Shown: positions 34,262 to 44,470, numbered from the stretch's first letter. The stretch is DNA of 60,982 bases from Spirochaetales bacterium (GCA_016342585.1 JAEINK010000027.1:1-60982), one strand, 5' to 3'. Notes: generated from the letters alone by a model not told the origin. A program made the numbers and translations.

Positions 34262-35131
34262 ATGGCTGAAGTAATTAACAATAGAATACAGAGTAAAAGT
34301 GATGATGAAAATATTCTCTCCATGTACCTCAAAGAGATAAACAAGATTCCTCTTCTTACAAGAGAAGAAGAAAATAGATATGCAAAATTAGCTGCTACAG
34401 GCGATGAGTTCGCCAAACAGAAGCTTGTTCAGGGAAACTTACGATTTGTAGTAAATGTTACCAAGAAATATCAGAATCAGGGTCTTCCCCTATCTGATCT
34501 TATCAGTGAAGGGAACATCGGGCTGATAAATGCTCTTGATAAGTATGATGTCGAGAAAGGGTATCATTTTATATCCTATGCGGTTTGGTGGATACGACAG
34601 GCAATCCTGAAAGCGATCTATGAAAAGTCCAGAATGATCAGGCTTCCCTTGAACAGAGCTAATGAACTAATACAGATCGAAAAGACAAGAAAAGATATGC
34701 AGCATTACAAGGGAATTGATCCTGATATGGAAGATGTTGCTAAGGCTGTTAATATGACTCCTGAGCATGTTAATGACCTTCTGAACATTTCAAGGGATCT
34801 TGTAAGTCTTGAGACTCCGGTATATGCAGAAAAGGATTCATCCCAGCTGTCCGATTTTATTGAAGGTTCGGATTATACTAATCCAGAAGATGAGGCCGTA
34901 CAGAACTCTCTGGTAAATGAAATAAATCAGGTCCTTAAAACATTAACAGAAAAAGAGGCTGATATAATTCAGTATAGATTCGGGCTTAATGGTGTAAGAC
35001 CTCATAGTCTAAAAGAGATTGGTGATAAGTACAGTCTGACTAAAGAGAGAATACGTCAGATCGAAAAGAAGGCCATTAAGAGGCTTCAGCACCCATCCCG
35101 AACACAGTCTTTAGAGGCATATGTGGCGTAA
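34262..35131 (+). CDS. Sigma-70-family RNA polymerase sigma factor (copy 2)
   Basis: A 289-residue sigma factor lacking region 1.1. Region 1.2 is LSMYLKEINKIPLLTREEE. Region 2 is LRFVVNVTKKYQ, then LSDLISEGNIGLINALDKYD and HFISYAVWWIRQAILKAI. Region 4 has LTEKEADIIQYRFGLNG and KYSLTKERIRQIEKKAIKRL. It is closer to RpoD/RpoS-type group 2 factors than copy 1 at 5592, from which it is well diverged. ATG 34262 is chosen for its AGGAGG 5 bases upstream; earlier in-frame starts have none. It is the only gene between a sigma-54 promoter and a strong terminator, so its expression should depend on RpoN and an activator. Confidence 0.9.
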   Translation: MAEVINNRIQSKSDDENILSMYLKEINKIPLLTREEENRYAKLAATGDEFAKQKLVQGNLRFVVNVTKKYQNQGLPLSDLISEGNIGLINALDKYDVEKGYHFISYAVWWIRQAILKAIYEKSRMIRLPLNRANELIQIEKTRKDMQHYKGIDPDMEDVAKAVNMTPEHVNDLLNISRDLVSLETPVYAEKDSSQLSDFIEGSDYTNPEDEAVQNSLVNEINQVLKTLTEKEADIIQYRFGLNGVRPHSLKEIGDKYSLTKERIRQIEKKAIKRLQHPSRTQSLEAYVA

Positions 35132-35192
35132 TTTTTATAAAATAACCTTTTGGAGTTTGTTTTATATCTTTAATTGTTTTGTATAGAATCAT

Positions 35193-35238
35193 AAACCCTT
35201 ATGTTGAATCAAATTGACTTGACATAAGGGTTTTTTTT
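35193..35238 (+). terminator. Rho-independent terminator of the second sigma factor gene
   Basis: AAACCCTTATGT (35193-35204) pairs with ACATAAGGGTTT (35222-35233), 12 bp, followed by T's to 35238. Confidence 0.88.
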
Positions 35239-35357
35239 GTACTAAATTAAACAGCATATAAACGAAATGTTTAAAATGGATTTAATTAGTGTTTATTTTT
35301 TAAATTCTTATATGTATATTATTTTTGTTTAAAACCAATTTGGAGGCTTTTAAATTT

Positions 35358-38021
35358 ATGGCAACATCAAAATTTGTTTATTTCTTCGGCGGAGGTAAAG
35401 CTGAAGGAAAGACCGAGATGAAGGATCTTCTCGGTGGAAAAGGTGCGAACCTCGCAGAAATGACCAATCTTGGAATTCCCGTCCCCCCCGGGTTTACCAT
35501 CACAACGGAAGTTTGTGCCGCATTTTATGAGAATGAAAGAAATTACCCCGCAGAGCTGGAAGCTGAACTTGACGCTACCCTCGCAAAATTAGAAAAACTT
35601 ATGGGTAAAAAACTAGGCGACGCTGACGACCCCCTTTTAGTTTCCGTTCGTTCTGGAGCTGCTGTTTCAATGCCGGGGATGATGGATACAATCCTTAACC
35701 TTGGTTTGAATGACACCGCTGTTCAAGGTCTTATTGCCAATACCGGCAATGACCGATTTGCATGGGATGCTTACCGAAGATTTATCATGATGTTTGGTAA
35801 TGTAGCTATGGGCCTCGATATAAATATTTTTGAAGATATTCTTCATGATATGAAAAAGAAAAAGAAGGTTGAAGACGATACAGACCTTACTTCTGATGAT
35901 CTTAAGACATTGGTAGACCTTTTTAAGGCTGCCTATAAGAAAGCCCTTAAGAAACCTTTTCCCCAGGATCCTAAAACTCAGCTTTGGGCAGCCATTGATG
36001 CTGTTTTCGGTTCATGGAACAACCCCAAGGCTGATAAGTACCGTGCTTTAAACGGTATTACAGGACTTCTTGGAACTGCCGTTAACGTTCAGTCCATGGT
36101 ATTCGGTAACTTTGGGGACACTTCAGGAACCGGTGTATGTTTTTCAAGAGACCCCTCCACCGGAAAGAATGTTTTCTATGGTGAGTATTTGATGAACGCT
36201 CAGGGTGAAGATGTTGTTGCAGGAATCCGAACTCCATTGAAAATTTCTGTTTTAGCTAAGAAAGACAAGGATATGTATAACCAGATTATTGCTTTCAAGG
36301 ATCAGCTCGAGAAACACTATAAAGATATGCAGGACATGGAGTTTACTATCCAGGAAGGTAATCTTTTTATTCTTCAGACCAGAAATGGCAAGAGAACCGG
36401 TCAGGCCGCTGTAAAGATTGCTGTAGATATGGTTGAAGAAAAAATGATCACTAAAGAAGAGGCACTCTTCAGAGTAAGCCCCGATCAGCTGGATCAGCTT
36501 TTTCACCCCATGATCGAACCAAAGTCCAGAAAAAACATGGTACTCCTCGCAAAGGGATTGAATGCATCTCCCGGTGCTGCCAGTGGAAAGATTGTATTTT
36601 CAGCGGAAGATGCAGAACATGCCGCCCTTGCCGGTGAAAAATGTCTCCTTGTCCGAAAAGAGACTTCTCCCGATGATATTGGCGGAATGGATGCTGCTCA
36701 GGGTATCCTGACTTCAACTGGTGGAATGACCAGTCATGCGGCTGTTGTCGCCCGTGGTATGGGAACACCCTGTGTTGCAGGATGTAAAGATGTTGTTATC
36801 TCCGGAAAAACCATGAAGGTCGACGGAAAAACTTTTAAAGAGTTTGACTGGATTACAATCGATGGTTCTACCGGAGAGGTTTTCGAAGGGGAAGCCCTGA
36901 CAATTGCTCCCAAGATGTCCAAAGAGCTTGTTACCGTTCTCGAATGGGCAGATAAGGTAAGACTTGGTGCCAAGAGGGAAGGAATTAAGGGAAAGGGATT
37001 TTTAATCCGAACAAATGCGGATCTTCCCCAGGACGCCAAGATTGCCAGAAATTTCGGCGCCGAAGGTATCGGACTGTGTAGAACCGAGCATATGTTTTTT
37101 GAAGAAGGAAAATTGCAGCACTTCCAGCAGATGATTGTTGCAGAAGATCAGGAAGCCAGAAAAACAGCTCTTAAAAAGATTCTTCCTCTTCAGAAGAAGG
37201 ACTTCAAGGGGATTTTCAAGGCTATGGACGGCCTTCCCGTTACTGTACGACTCCTTGATCCTCCTCTCCATGAGTTTGTTCCCCAGACTAAGGCCGATAT
37301 AAAAGCCCTGGCTGAACAGATTGGTATTAAGCCCAAAGCACTTCAGGACAAAATCGATTCACTCCATGAGTATAATCCCATGCTTGGACACAGAGGATGC
37401 CGACTCGGTATCACCTATCCTGAGATGTATGATATGCAGGTTGAGGCTATTATTTCAGCAGCATGTGAAGTTGCCAAGTCTGGTACAAAGGTTTTTCCTG
37501 AAATCATGATTCCTCTTGTAGGAACAGCAAAGGAACTCGAAATCCTCAAGGCGAATGCCGAAGCAGTAATTGCCGGCGTTTTCAAGGCGAAGAAGATGAA
37601 GGTTAAATACATGATTGGTACAATGATCGAGATCCCCAGAGCCGCTATCACTGCCGATAAGGTTGCTGAACATGCAGAGTTCTTCTCTTTCGGAACAAAT
37701 GACCTTACTCAGATGACCTTTGGTTATTCGAGAGATGATTCAGGTGCTTTCCTTGGTCAGTATATCGCCGACGGTATTCTTCCAACTGACCCCACAGCAT
37801 CCATCGATGTAGATGGTGTTGGTCGACTCGTACAGTATGCCACACAGCTTGGCCGTGGTGTAAAACCCGAACTCAAGCTTGGAATCTGTGGTGAGCACGG
37901 TGGAGATCCTGCCTCCATCGATTTCTGTTACAAGACAGGGCTCAACTATGTTTCATGTTCACCCTTCAGGGTGCCCATAGCGCGACTTGCCGCTGCGCAG
38001 GCTGTTATTAACAACAGATAG
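35358..38021 (+). CDS. ppdK: Pyruvate, phosphate dikinase
   Basis: Interconverts pyruvate, ATP and phosphate with PEP, AMP and pyrophosphate. An 887-residue protein with the standard three-domain order. The N-terminal nucleotide-binding domain has GGKGANLAEMTNLGIPVPPGF. The swivelling domain has the phosphorylated His in GGMTSHAAVVARGMG near residue 460. The C-terminal PEP/pyruvate barrel ends with the catalytic Cys in LGICGEHGGDP. I chose ATG 35358 (GGAGG 11 bases upstream) over TTG 35325. It stands alone and ends at a strong terminator. In spirochaetes and other fermenters this enzyme often replaces or complements pyruvate kinase. Confidence 0.96.
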   Translation: MATSKFVYFFGGGKAEGKTEMKDLLGGKGANLAEMTNLGIPVPPGFTITTEVCAAFYENERNYPAELEAELDATLAKLEKLMGKKLGDADDPLLVSVRSGAAVSMPGMMDTILNLGLNDTAVQGLIANTGNDRFAWDAYRRFIMMFGNVAMGLDINIFEDILHDMKKKKKVEDDTDLTSDDLKTLVDLFKAAYKKALKKPFPQDPKTQLWAAIDAVFGSWNNPKADKYRALNGITGLLGTAVNVQSMVFGNFGDTSGTGVCFSRDPSTGKNVFYGEYLMNAQGEDVVAGIRTPLKISVLAKKDKDMYNQIIAFKDQLEKHYKDMQDMEFTIQEGNLFILQTRNGKRTGQAAVKIAVDMVEEKMITKEEALFRVSPDQLDQLFHPMIEPKSRKNMVLLAKGLNASPGAASGKIVFSAEDAEHAALAGEKCLLVRKETSPDDIGGMDAAQGILTSTGGMTSHAAVVARGMGTPCVAGCKDVVISGKTMKVDGKTFKEFDWITIDGSTGEVFEGEALTIAPKMSKELVTVLEWADKVRLGAKREGIKGKGFLIRTNADLPQDAKIARNFGAEGIGLCRTEHMFFEEGKLQHFQQMIVAEDQEARKTALKKILPLQKKDFKGIFKAMDGLPVTVRLLDPPLHEFVPQTKADIKALAEQIGIKPKALQDKIDSLHEYNPMLGHRGCRLGITYPEMYDMQVEAIISAACEVAKSGTKVFPEIMIPLVGTAKELEILKANAEAVIAGVFKAKKMKVKYMIGTMIEIPRAAITADKVAEHAEFFSFGTNDLTQMTFGYSRDDSGAFLGQYIADGILPTDPTASIDVDGVGRLVQYATQLGRGVKPELKLGICGEHGGDPASIDFCYKTGLNYVSCSPFRVPIARLAAAQAVINNR

Positions 38022-38043
38022 TTTTTTTTTAAAGTATTATTAC

Positions 38044-38080
38044 GGGTCAGTCTGGAAACTTTCAGACTGACCCTTTTTTT
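38044..38080 (+). terminator. Rho-independent terminator of ppdK
   Basis: GGGTCAGTCTG (38044-38054) pairs perfectly with CAGACTGACCC (38063-38073), then seven T. Confidence 0.95.
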
Positions 38081-38136
38081 GTCCGTTAAGTCAGACGGTT
38101 TGTATGGATCGCTTCAATAATAAAGTTAAAGTGTTA

Positions 38137-39660
38137 TTAAAATTCATCCACAAGCTGTTTAGTAGCAAACTGGGGATCGCTTGTGTGGTTTATACCCAAT
38201 TTACGAAGACCTGCTTCATCCCCCGAAGAGGGAAGGTGGGTCAGGTGAACTTCACACCCCTTTAACTGTTTGAGTTTATTCACAGCTGTCTGTGCCGCTG
38301 GATTGGCGGCCGCCGATATAGCGAGGGCAATCATGACTTCATCCAGATCAAGGCTGAGCCGTCTCCCATCAAGGACCTTATCTTTCAGATAGTGAACAGA
38401 ACTTATGATATTTTCGGGGATAAGGTGAATACTCGCGGGGATCCCGGCCAGGTGTTTTGCCGCATTAAGGATGAGAGCTGAAGCGGCATGCATTGTTTCT
38501 GAATTGGATGCCGTGATTATGGTCCCTTCATCGAGTTGAATGGCAGCCCCGGACACAATCCCATCGCGACCTTTTCCACGGATACGGCCATCTTCCATGG
38601 CTTCCCTCGCCGAGGGGACAGTTACCCTGTCGGATGAGTAGAGTTCAAGGTTATCCATGAGTATTTTAATTTTATCGATAGCCTGCTTGGTTCCTGTTCC
38701 CTTGATATAATCACAGGAAGTTTTGAAGTACCTTCTGATTATCTCCTGTTTTGCCGCATTCTTAACAGCCTCATCATCAAATATACCAAATCCGCATCGG
38801 TTCACACCCATATCTGTGGGGGATTGATAAAATGATTTTTTACCTGTTATCTTTTCTATTATCCTTTTGAGTACCGGAAAGGCATCAATATCCCGGTTAT
38901 AGTTAACCGCTGTTTCTCCATAGGCCTCAAGGTGAAAGCTGTCAATTAAATTAACATCGCCCAGATCCGCAGTGGCTGATTCGTAGGCAACATTTACTGG
39001 ATGGCTCAATGGTAGGTTCCAAATAGGGAAAGTTTCCAGTTTTGCATAGCCCGAGCGAATTCCTCTCTTATAATCATGATAGAATTGTGAAAGGCAGGTA
39101 GCCAGTTTTCCTGAACCGGGACCTGGTGCCGTCACGATAACGACTGGACGATCAGTCTCGATATACTCATTGGCACCGTATCCATCTTGACTGACTATTA
39201 AATCGACATCTGTCGGGTATCCCTTTGTGAATTTATGTGTATATACCTTGATTCCCCGTCGTTCCAGCATATTTTTAAATTGAACCGCACCGGGTTGGCC
39301 TTCAAACCTGGTGATTACAACCCCCGCCACATTCAGTCCCCATGAGGTGTAGTCGTCAATTAATTTCATGGTATCCGTATCATAGGTAATACCGAAATCC
39401 GCTCTCACTTTCTTTTTTTCTATATCACCCGCATATATACAGATGATAACGTCGATTTTATCTTTAAACGACTGTAAAACCTGCATCTTAACATTGGGAT
39501 CAAACCCAGGAAGAACCCTTGAGGCATGATAATCGAATATCAGTTTTCCTCCGCATTCTAAATAGAGCTTATTATCGAACATGGAGACCCTATCCAATAT
39601 CGCTTTTGTCTGTTCCTCTAGATATTTCCTGTTATCAAAACCTGTGATTCCTTTTTTCAT
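38137..39660 (-). CDS. DUF1846 family protein
   Basis: A 507-residue cytoplasmic protein that matches my memory of the DUF1846 family along its whole length: the start KKGITGFDNRKYLEEQTKAILDR, a nucleotide-binding-like APGPGSGKLATCLSQFYHDY near residue 180, and a C-terminal part with SGAAIQLDEGTIITASNS. The GSGK element suggests a P-loop-like site, but the function of the family is not established. It is monocistronic and converges on ppdK. Confidence 0.85.
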   Translation of the reverse strand: MKKGITGFDNRKYLEEQTKAILDRVSMFDNKLYLECGGKLIFDYHASRVLPGFDPNVKMQVLQSFKDKIDVIICIYAGDIEKKKVRADFGITYDTDTMKLIDDYTSWGLNVAGVVITRFEGQPGAVQFKNMLERRGIKVYTHKFTKGYPTDVDLIVSQDGYGANEYIETDRPVVIVTAPGPGSGKLATCLSQFYHDYKRGIRSGYAKLETFPIWNLPLSHPVNVAYESATADLGDVNLIDSFHLEAYGETAVNYNRDIDAFPVLKRIIEKITGKKSFYQSPTDMGVNRCGFGIFDDEAVKNAAKQEIIRRYFKTSCDYIKGTGTKQAIDKIKILMDNLELYSSDRVTVPSAREAMEDGRIRGKGRDGIVSGAAIQLDEGTIITASNSETMHAASALILNAAKHLAGIPASIHLIPENIISSVHYLKDKVLDGRRLSLDLDEVMIALAISAAANPAAQTAVNKLKQLKGCEVHLTHLPSSGDEAGLRKLGINHTSDPQFATKQLVDEF

Positions 39661-39872
39661 ATTTGAAAAACTCCATATTGTAATATTAAATGCAATATTA
39701 ACACATGGTGGAATCTAAAGACAGAAGTATTAAAAATATCCAAAGTATGGATTGGTGAACAAGTTTCTGGAAGATAAAATTACATAATAATTAAAATTGA
39801 TTTTTAAGATTAATTTAAGAATCATAGTGTAAAAATATTTTTCATAAGGATTAGATTAATACGGAGGAAAAT

Positions 39873-41324
39873 ATGAATTTGAAAAGAATACCATTAATTA
39901 TCATGCTTTTTGTAGCAGTAGTACTCTCTTTTTCATGTGCTACCATGTTCACAAAGGGTGGTGGTGATTACAGAGCTGCGAAGAAGTCTTATGAAAGTAA
40001 AAGTTATGGTGAGGCTTTAACTAAAGTTCTTACAGCTTTAGGGAAAAACCCGGAGTTTCCGGAAGCGCTTGAACTTATGCATACTACTTTTGATGAGGGA
40101 AATTCTGAATATTTATCAATTATTGAGGCTGGAAAGGATTTAGAAAATCCCATGGCAACAAGAAATGCTTTCGATGCCGCACGGAAACTTGTGGCCTTGA
40201 ACACCATTGCTTCCGATTCAGGCCGGAGAGACCTTTCTGCCACCGATTACAGCTCAGAGCTTAAAACTGTAAGAGAAATGATGCTTGAAAGTAACTTCAA
40301 CTATGGAACTGGATTGCTTGCGACTGGAGACGTAAGGTCAGCCAGAGAGGCTGTTTCTTATTTCACCTTTGTTAATGATGAGGAATCCGATTATAATGGT
40401 TCTGCTATAAAGATCATCGAAGCCCGAGAAGCTGGTATAGTCCATGTAGCCTTTGATCTTCCCATGGATTTTCTCTATTATACAGTTTTAACTCAGTTTG
40501 AAGATAATGAGTATGTAAAAATTGCTACCCTTGAGGATTATCCTGGAAATAATATGGTTGGTCCTCTCGATCAAATGATGAATGACCTCTCCGCAGGCAA
40601 TCTTGATTTTGTTATACGAGCTGATACAAAAGCCTCTTATAGCTGGGAGGTGCTGCAAAACGACGGGATGGTCCCGACAGATACAATTGCAAAATTTCCC
40701 GGTAAGCTTGTCAACTGTGGATATTCCAATACGTCCGAGATGACGTATACCGTATATGGAAAAGGTAATACTGTTGTAGATGAAAAAACCCTGAATGACA
40801 GTCAGGGAGATAGTCTTGAATTCTGTTTTATTCCGTTTACAGAAGAGCATAAGGGGATCTATTTTGATGGTGTCGGTTATGATTTTAGAGCTCTGGTCAG
40901 TGATGGAACCCATGGTTATTATGAAGATGGACAGGTTATGGTAAATGGTGGTATGCAGACTTATGATGTTTCGGATATTTCCAACCCTTATGATAACCGT
41001 TTTTGGCTGGATTATTTCCGGGCTAATTTCGACGGCTGGGTTGATTTTTATGATTTGAAGAATGAGTTTGATGGTGGTGTATTCATTAACGCCTCAGTTC
41101 TTTATGAGGCTTCAAGTGAAGGTTACCGTCCTGTTTTTACAAGTGATGATCCTGTTCAGCAGTGGAATAATTCTATTAATATGGGCAAAGCTATGCATTC
41201 CAAATATGTGGGACTTGTGAAATTCATGAATGAATATCTTGCCGGTATTGAAACAGGTGTTAAAGATAGCTGTAATTATGATCTTGTGAACAGTATGTGT
41301 GAGAATCTGAAATCCATCTTATAA
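39873..41324 (+). CDS. TPR-type lipoprotein of unknown function
   Basis: A 483-residue lipoprotein: the signal ends with LSFSC near residue 27. Residues ~35-75 look like a TPR pair (DYRAAKKSYESKSYGEALTKVL, then KNPEFPEALELM), followed by more helices to ~185. The C-terminal 300 residues are beta-rich and aromatic (YDNRFWLDYFRANFDGWVDFYDL) and not recognised. CGGAGGAAA precedes the ATG. It is a single-gene unit with its own terminator. The 212-base gap before it holds only AT-rich promoter-like sequence. Confidence 0.7.
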   Translation: MNLKRIPLIIMLFVAVVLSFSCATMFTKGGGDYRAAKKSYESKSYGEALTKVLTALGKNPEFPEALELMHTTFDEGNSEYLSIIEAGKDLENPMATRNAFDAARKLVALNTIASDSGRRDLSATDYSSELKTVREMMLESNFNYGTGLLATGDVRSAREAVSYFTFVNDEESDYNGSAIKIIEAREAGIVHVAFDLPMDFLYYTVLTQFEDNEYVKIATLEDYPGNNMVGPLDQMMNDLSAGNLDFVIRADTKASYSWEVLQNDGMVPTDTIAKFPGKLVNCGYSNTSEMTYTVYGKGNTVVDEKTLNDSQGDSLEFCFIPFTEEHKGIYFDGVGYDFRALVSDGTHGYYEDGQVMVNGGMQTYDVSDISNPYDNRFWLDYFRANFDGWVDFYDLKNEFDGGVFINASVLYEASSEGYRPVFTSDDPVQQWNNSINMGKAMHSKYVGLVKFMNEYLAGIETGVKDSCNYDLVNSMCENLKSIL

Positions 41325-41347
41325 AGTTGTTTGACGAAATATGTTTG

Positions 41348-41379
41348 AAGGGATGTCTAACAAAGGCATCCCTTTTTTT
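41348..41379 (+). terminator. Rho-independent terminator of the TPR lipoprotein gene
   Basis: AAGGGATGTC (41348-41357) pairs with GGCATCCCTT (41365-41374), one wobble, then T's. Confidence 0.9.
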
Positions 41380-41466
41380 AATTAATCAGTGGAATTACTG
41401 TTATTGCAGAATATCTCCGATAAATAAAAACATATGAGTTATATTGTGTTTCAAGGATAATTATAT

Positions 41467-42597
41467 ATGTATAAGCGAGAGTTTTACTTAATACTATTGA
41501 TTTTGCTGCTTCTTACCCCTGTTTCAGCAAAGGAGTATTTTCTGGAACCCATGGGGTGTTATCTTGATATACCCCAGGGGTGGGAGCCGGTGGAGATTAC
41601 CGATACCAAGGCAACATTTACCGATACCGCTCAAAAGGGGTATCTGCAGATCAAGGTGTCTCCCGCAGATACCTGGGCGTCTTCTCCCGAAATTTTCGAA
41701 GCTATAGGGAATCAGATCCAAGCGGATAGTGAGGGGGACGAATTTATCTATCTTGGGAATGATACCGCCTTTGCTACCTATCTTTTTCCTATTGGCGAAA
41801 CTTTTTATCAGGGATTCGGGGTATTGATAAACGGTGAGGATTTTGACTGGGTAATCCTTGCTTTTGCTGAGGCCCTTGTGTATGAACCCTACCAGTTTTT
41901 CCTTTTGTCCGCCTTGGATTCCTTTTCAATAAATGTCGATGGTCTTTATAATCCCGGACCGGTAAGTCAGTATTTTCAATATTCTTATGATGAAGCTGAC
42001 TTTTTTCAGGATATTTTCTATTTCGAAGATGAGGATTTCTTGTTTGAGTTCGATGGCAATGGAATGGAGACGGCGGAGCTTGTTGTTGAAAGGGAGACCG
42101 CTGTTCTTGGACGGTATACACCTGAGGATGTAGATGCCTGGTCACGCTATTACCGCATGATCTACAGGGATAACTACAAAAGGGTGGATGGGCTCTTTCG
42201 TCAATTTCTTTTTAACGGATTAAAGCGATCAGAGGAGCCGGTAAAGATTGCGGGAAGATTACTTGCGTGGATTCAGGATTTTGAGTATTCGCGTACTGGA
42301 ACGGTCACGGATTTTCTTCCCCCCCTGTCGGCTCTTTACAACTACACCGGGGATTGTGATTCCCTGGGATTGCTGTATGTCATCCTTCTCAAACATTATG
42401 GGATAGATTCCATTCTCATGGTTTCTTCGGAGTACAGTCATGCTCTGGCTGCTGTGGATGTGGAAGGCGAGGGAGCACGGTTTCCATTCCAGGAAAAAGG
42501 GTACATGATTGCCGAGACTACAGACAAGGTCGCCCTGGGGATGATTGCAGCCTCTATGGCGGACCCTGCGAAATGGCTGGGGATAAGTTTTAATTAA
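41467..42597 (+). CDS. Exported transglutaminase-like protein
   Basis: A 376-residue protein with a signal peptide (cleaved after about residue 21, TPVSAK). The N-terminal half is a beta domain (EPMGCYLDIPQGWEPVEI, then KGYLQIKVSP). The C-terminal ~130 residues resemble a transglutaminase/protease core: a Cys at ~296 (YTGDCDSLGLLYVILLKHYGI), a His at ~325 (SSEYSHALAAVDV), and an acidic residue in KGYMIAETT. Those three make a plausible catalytic triad. The substrate is unknown. No strong Shine-Dalgarno is seen before the ATG. A gap of ~134 bases follows with only a small CCTATG/CATAGG hairpin. Confidence 0.68.
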   Translation: MYKREFYLILLILLLLTPVSAKEYFLEPMGCYLDIPQGWEPVEITDTKATFTDTAQKGYLQIKVSPADTWASSPEIFEAIGNQIQADSEGDEFIYLGNDTAFATYLFPIGETFYQGFGVLINGEDFDWVILAFAEALVYEPYQFFLLSALDSFSINVDGLYNPGPVSQYFQYSYDEADFFQDIFYFEDEDFLFEFDGNGMETAELVVERETAVLGRYTPEDVDAWSRYYRMIYRDNYKRVDGLFRQFLFNGLKRSEEPVKIAGRLLAWIQDFEYSRTGTVTDFLPPLSALYNYTGDCDSLGLLYVILLKHYGIDSILMVSSEYSHALAAVDVEGEGARFPFQEKGYMIAETTDKVALGMIAASMADPAKWLGISFN

Positions 42598-42731
42598 ATT
42601 CCTATGAAGGAGGAGCATAGGTCTTCTAGCGGCATGTGCCCTGTGACTTTGACTTCATGAGATACCCCTTCTGAAGCCGTTTACGGTGCTAAATATGAAA
42701 TGATAGAAAAGAATGCGAAAAACATATTTTT

Positions 42732-43220
42732 TCATTGATTTTCGTAGTGCATTACTTCATCTGAGACATATTCAAGGAGTATACCGGCGGTTTTAAACAT
42801 CCCTTCTGATTCATCTGCTGCATGGTATCTCTTTTCACATACGACCCTGATTATCCCGCAATTAATAATCAGCATGGCACAGGTCCGACAGGGTGTCATT
42901 CGGCAGTATAAGGTAGCCCCTTCAATCCCTATGCCTCGCCTTGCTGCCTGACAGATAGCATTCTGCTCGGCATGAACAGTACGGACACAGTGGTTTGTTT
43001 CATGACCATCCTCATGGGTGGTTTTTTTCATTTGATGACCCACATCATCACAATGGGGGAGTCCCTGGGGAGACCCCACGTATCCTGTCACCAGGAGCTG
43101 CTTATCTCTGGCGATTACACAGCCGCTTCTTCCTCTATCACAGGTTGCACGCTTGGATATCGCATCGGCCACCTCCATAAAGTATTGATCCCATGAAGGG
43201 CGTACATATTTATTATCCAT
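42732..43220 (-). CDS. Deoxycytidylate (dCMP) deaminase family protein
   Basis: A zinc cytidine/deoxycytidylate deaminase of about 162 residues. The motif VHAEQNAI (His ligand and catalytic Glu) lies near residue 85, and PCRTCAMLI holds the two Cys ligands near 110. The extra Cys/His-rich segment (GLPHCDDVGHQMKKTTHEDGHETNHC) is typical of dCMP deaminases and ComEB. It supplies dUMP for dTMP synthesis. ATG 43220 is used; a GTG two codons upstream (43226) is also possible, with no clear ribosome site for either. Confidence 0.9.
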   Translation of the reverse strand: MDNKYVRPSWDQYFMEVADAISKRATCDRGRSGCVIARDKQLLVTGYVGSPQGLPHCDDVGHQMKKTTHEDGHETNHCVRTVHAEQNAICQAARRGIGIEGATLYCRMTPCRTCAMLIINCGIIRVVCEKRYHAADESEGMFKTAGILLEYVSDEVMHYENQ

Positions 43221-43363
43221 AATCACTATTATAACAAAAAAAGTTTTTCTTATGTTATTTTTTTTGTTATGCTATATATAAGAAAAAAATCTATATAGAT
43301 GTTTATTATTAACAGAACTTTTTCATTTGAGGCTCTGTTTGTAATACTAAGGGGTATAACAGA

Positions 43364-44470
43364 ATGACCAGCAAAAATAGAATATTCTTAACATTAGTGT
43401 TTATTTTAATATCAATTCTCATTTTAAGTGGATGTGGTGGTTCAGAATCTGATGAAGTGACGGGTGCCACATGGGATGAAGCTCTTCCAGAACAACTGCC
43501 CCTCACTGTGGATGCCCGGGAGACTGTTAAAGGTTCTCTCGTTCCCTGGATAGAGACATCCGGAATAATTGAAGGTACTCAGGAGGGTGTTGTCGTTTCT
43601 CAGACCCAGGGAATAATCACCGAAACTTATGGCGAAATTGGCATCGAACTGAAGGCCGGAGATCCTTTATTGAAGGTTGATGATTCAGTAGCTCTGCTGA
43701 ACCTCCAGCAGGCCAGGGAGCAGATGGAAAATGCAAAGATTACCCTGGATGTTAATGAAAGACTGGCATCAGGAGGAGGAGCCTCCCAGGCAGAACTCCT
43801 GCGGGCAAGGAGTTCCTATCGAGGGGCCCAGGCTTTATTTGAAATCGCCCTTAAATCTTATGAAGATACTACTTTAAAAAGTCCAATTGATGGTGTTCTG
43901 GCCTGGAAAGCCGGAGAACTGGAAACCGGGAATTATCTCTCTGCAGGACAACCTGTTTATAGAATTGCCGATCTTTCCGGAGTCAAAGTTTCAATCTCGC
44001 TTGGTGAACGGCAGATTGGCTTAATAAAGACCGGGTTGGATGCTGAAATTGATATTCCTTCAGCTATCGGAACCGATGTCCTTAAAGGAAAGGTTACGGC
44101 TGTGGCGGCAGCAAGTGAAATGTCCACAGGTTCATATTTGGTTATTATTCAGGCTGAGAATCCTGAATCAAGTGGAATCCGGGCCGGAATGTCTGCAAGC
44201 GTAAAGGTATTTACCCATGACCCAAGGCAGGGGATCATAATTCCTGCTTCATCCGTGGTTAACAGAGAAGGTAAATCCTATGTTTTTGTCGAGGAGGACG
44301 GCCTGGCCGTTCCCAAAGAAATTACTGCCGGGGAATCCCTGGGAAACCGGTTGATTATATCCACCGGCCTTGAAGCAGGTGTTGAAATCATAACAACCGG
44401 ATTAAGTGTGTTAAAACCTGGAGATCCTGTTTCTATAGTGGTCAGAGGAACCAGTGAGGAGGGGATATGA
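43364..44470 (+). CDS. RND efflux periplasmic adaptor (membrane fusion) lipoprotein
   Basis: A 368-residue membrane fusion protein. The signal ends in LILSGC (Cys near residue 24), so it is lipid-anchored in the periplasm. It has the HlyD-type order: a biotinyl-lipoyl half (GIITETYGEIGIELKAGDPLLKVDD), an alpha-helical hairpin (~residues 105-165), the second lipoyl half (LKSPIDGVLAWKAGELETGNYLSAG) and a beta-barrel. It overlaps the RND pump start by four bases. No TolC-type outer-membrane gene is adjacent. Confidence 0.9.
   Translation: MTSKNRIFLTLVFILISILILSGCGGSESDEVTGATWDEALPEQLPLTVDARETVKGSLVPWIETSGIIEGTQEGVVVSQTQGIITETYGEIGIELKAGDPLLKVDDSVALLNLQQAREQMENAKITLDVNERLASGGGASQAELLRARSSYRGAQALFEIALKSYEDTTLKSPIDGVLAWKAGELETGNYLSAGQPVYRIADLSGVKVSISLGERQIGLIKTGLDAEIDIPSAIGTDVLKGKVTAVAAASEMSTGSYLVIIQAENPESSGIRAGMSASVKVFTHDPRQGIIIPASSVVNREGKSYVFVEEDGLAVPKEITAGESLGNRLIISTGLEAGVEIITTGLSVLKPGDPVSIVVRGTSEEGI

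Noticed and set aside
41397..41423. TCCGATAA before the transglutaminase-like gene as a sigma-28 -10 box
   Set aside because: The bases at the right distance upstream are ACTG, not TAAA, so only half of the promoter is present.
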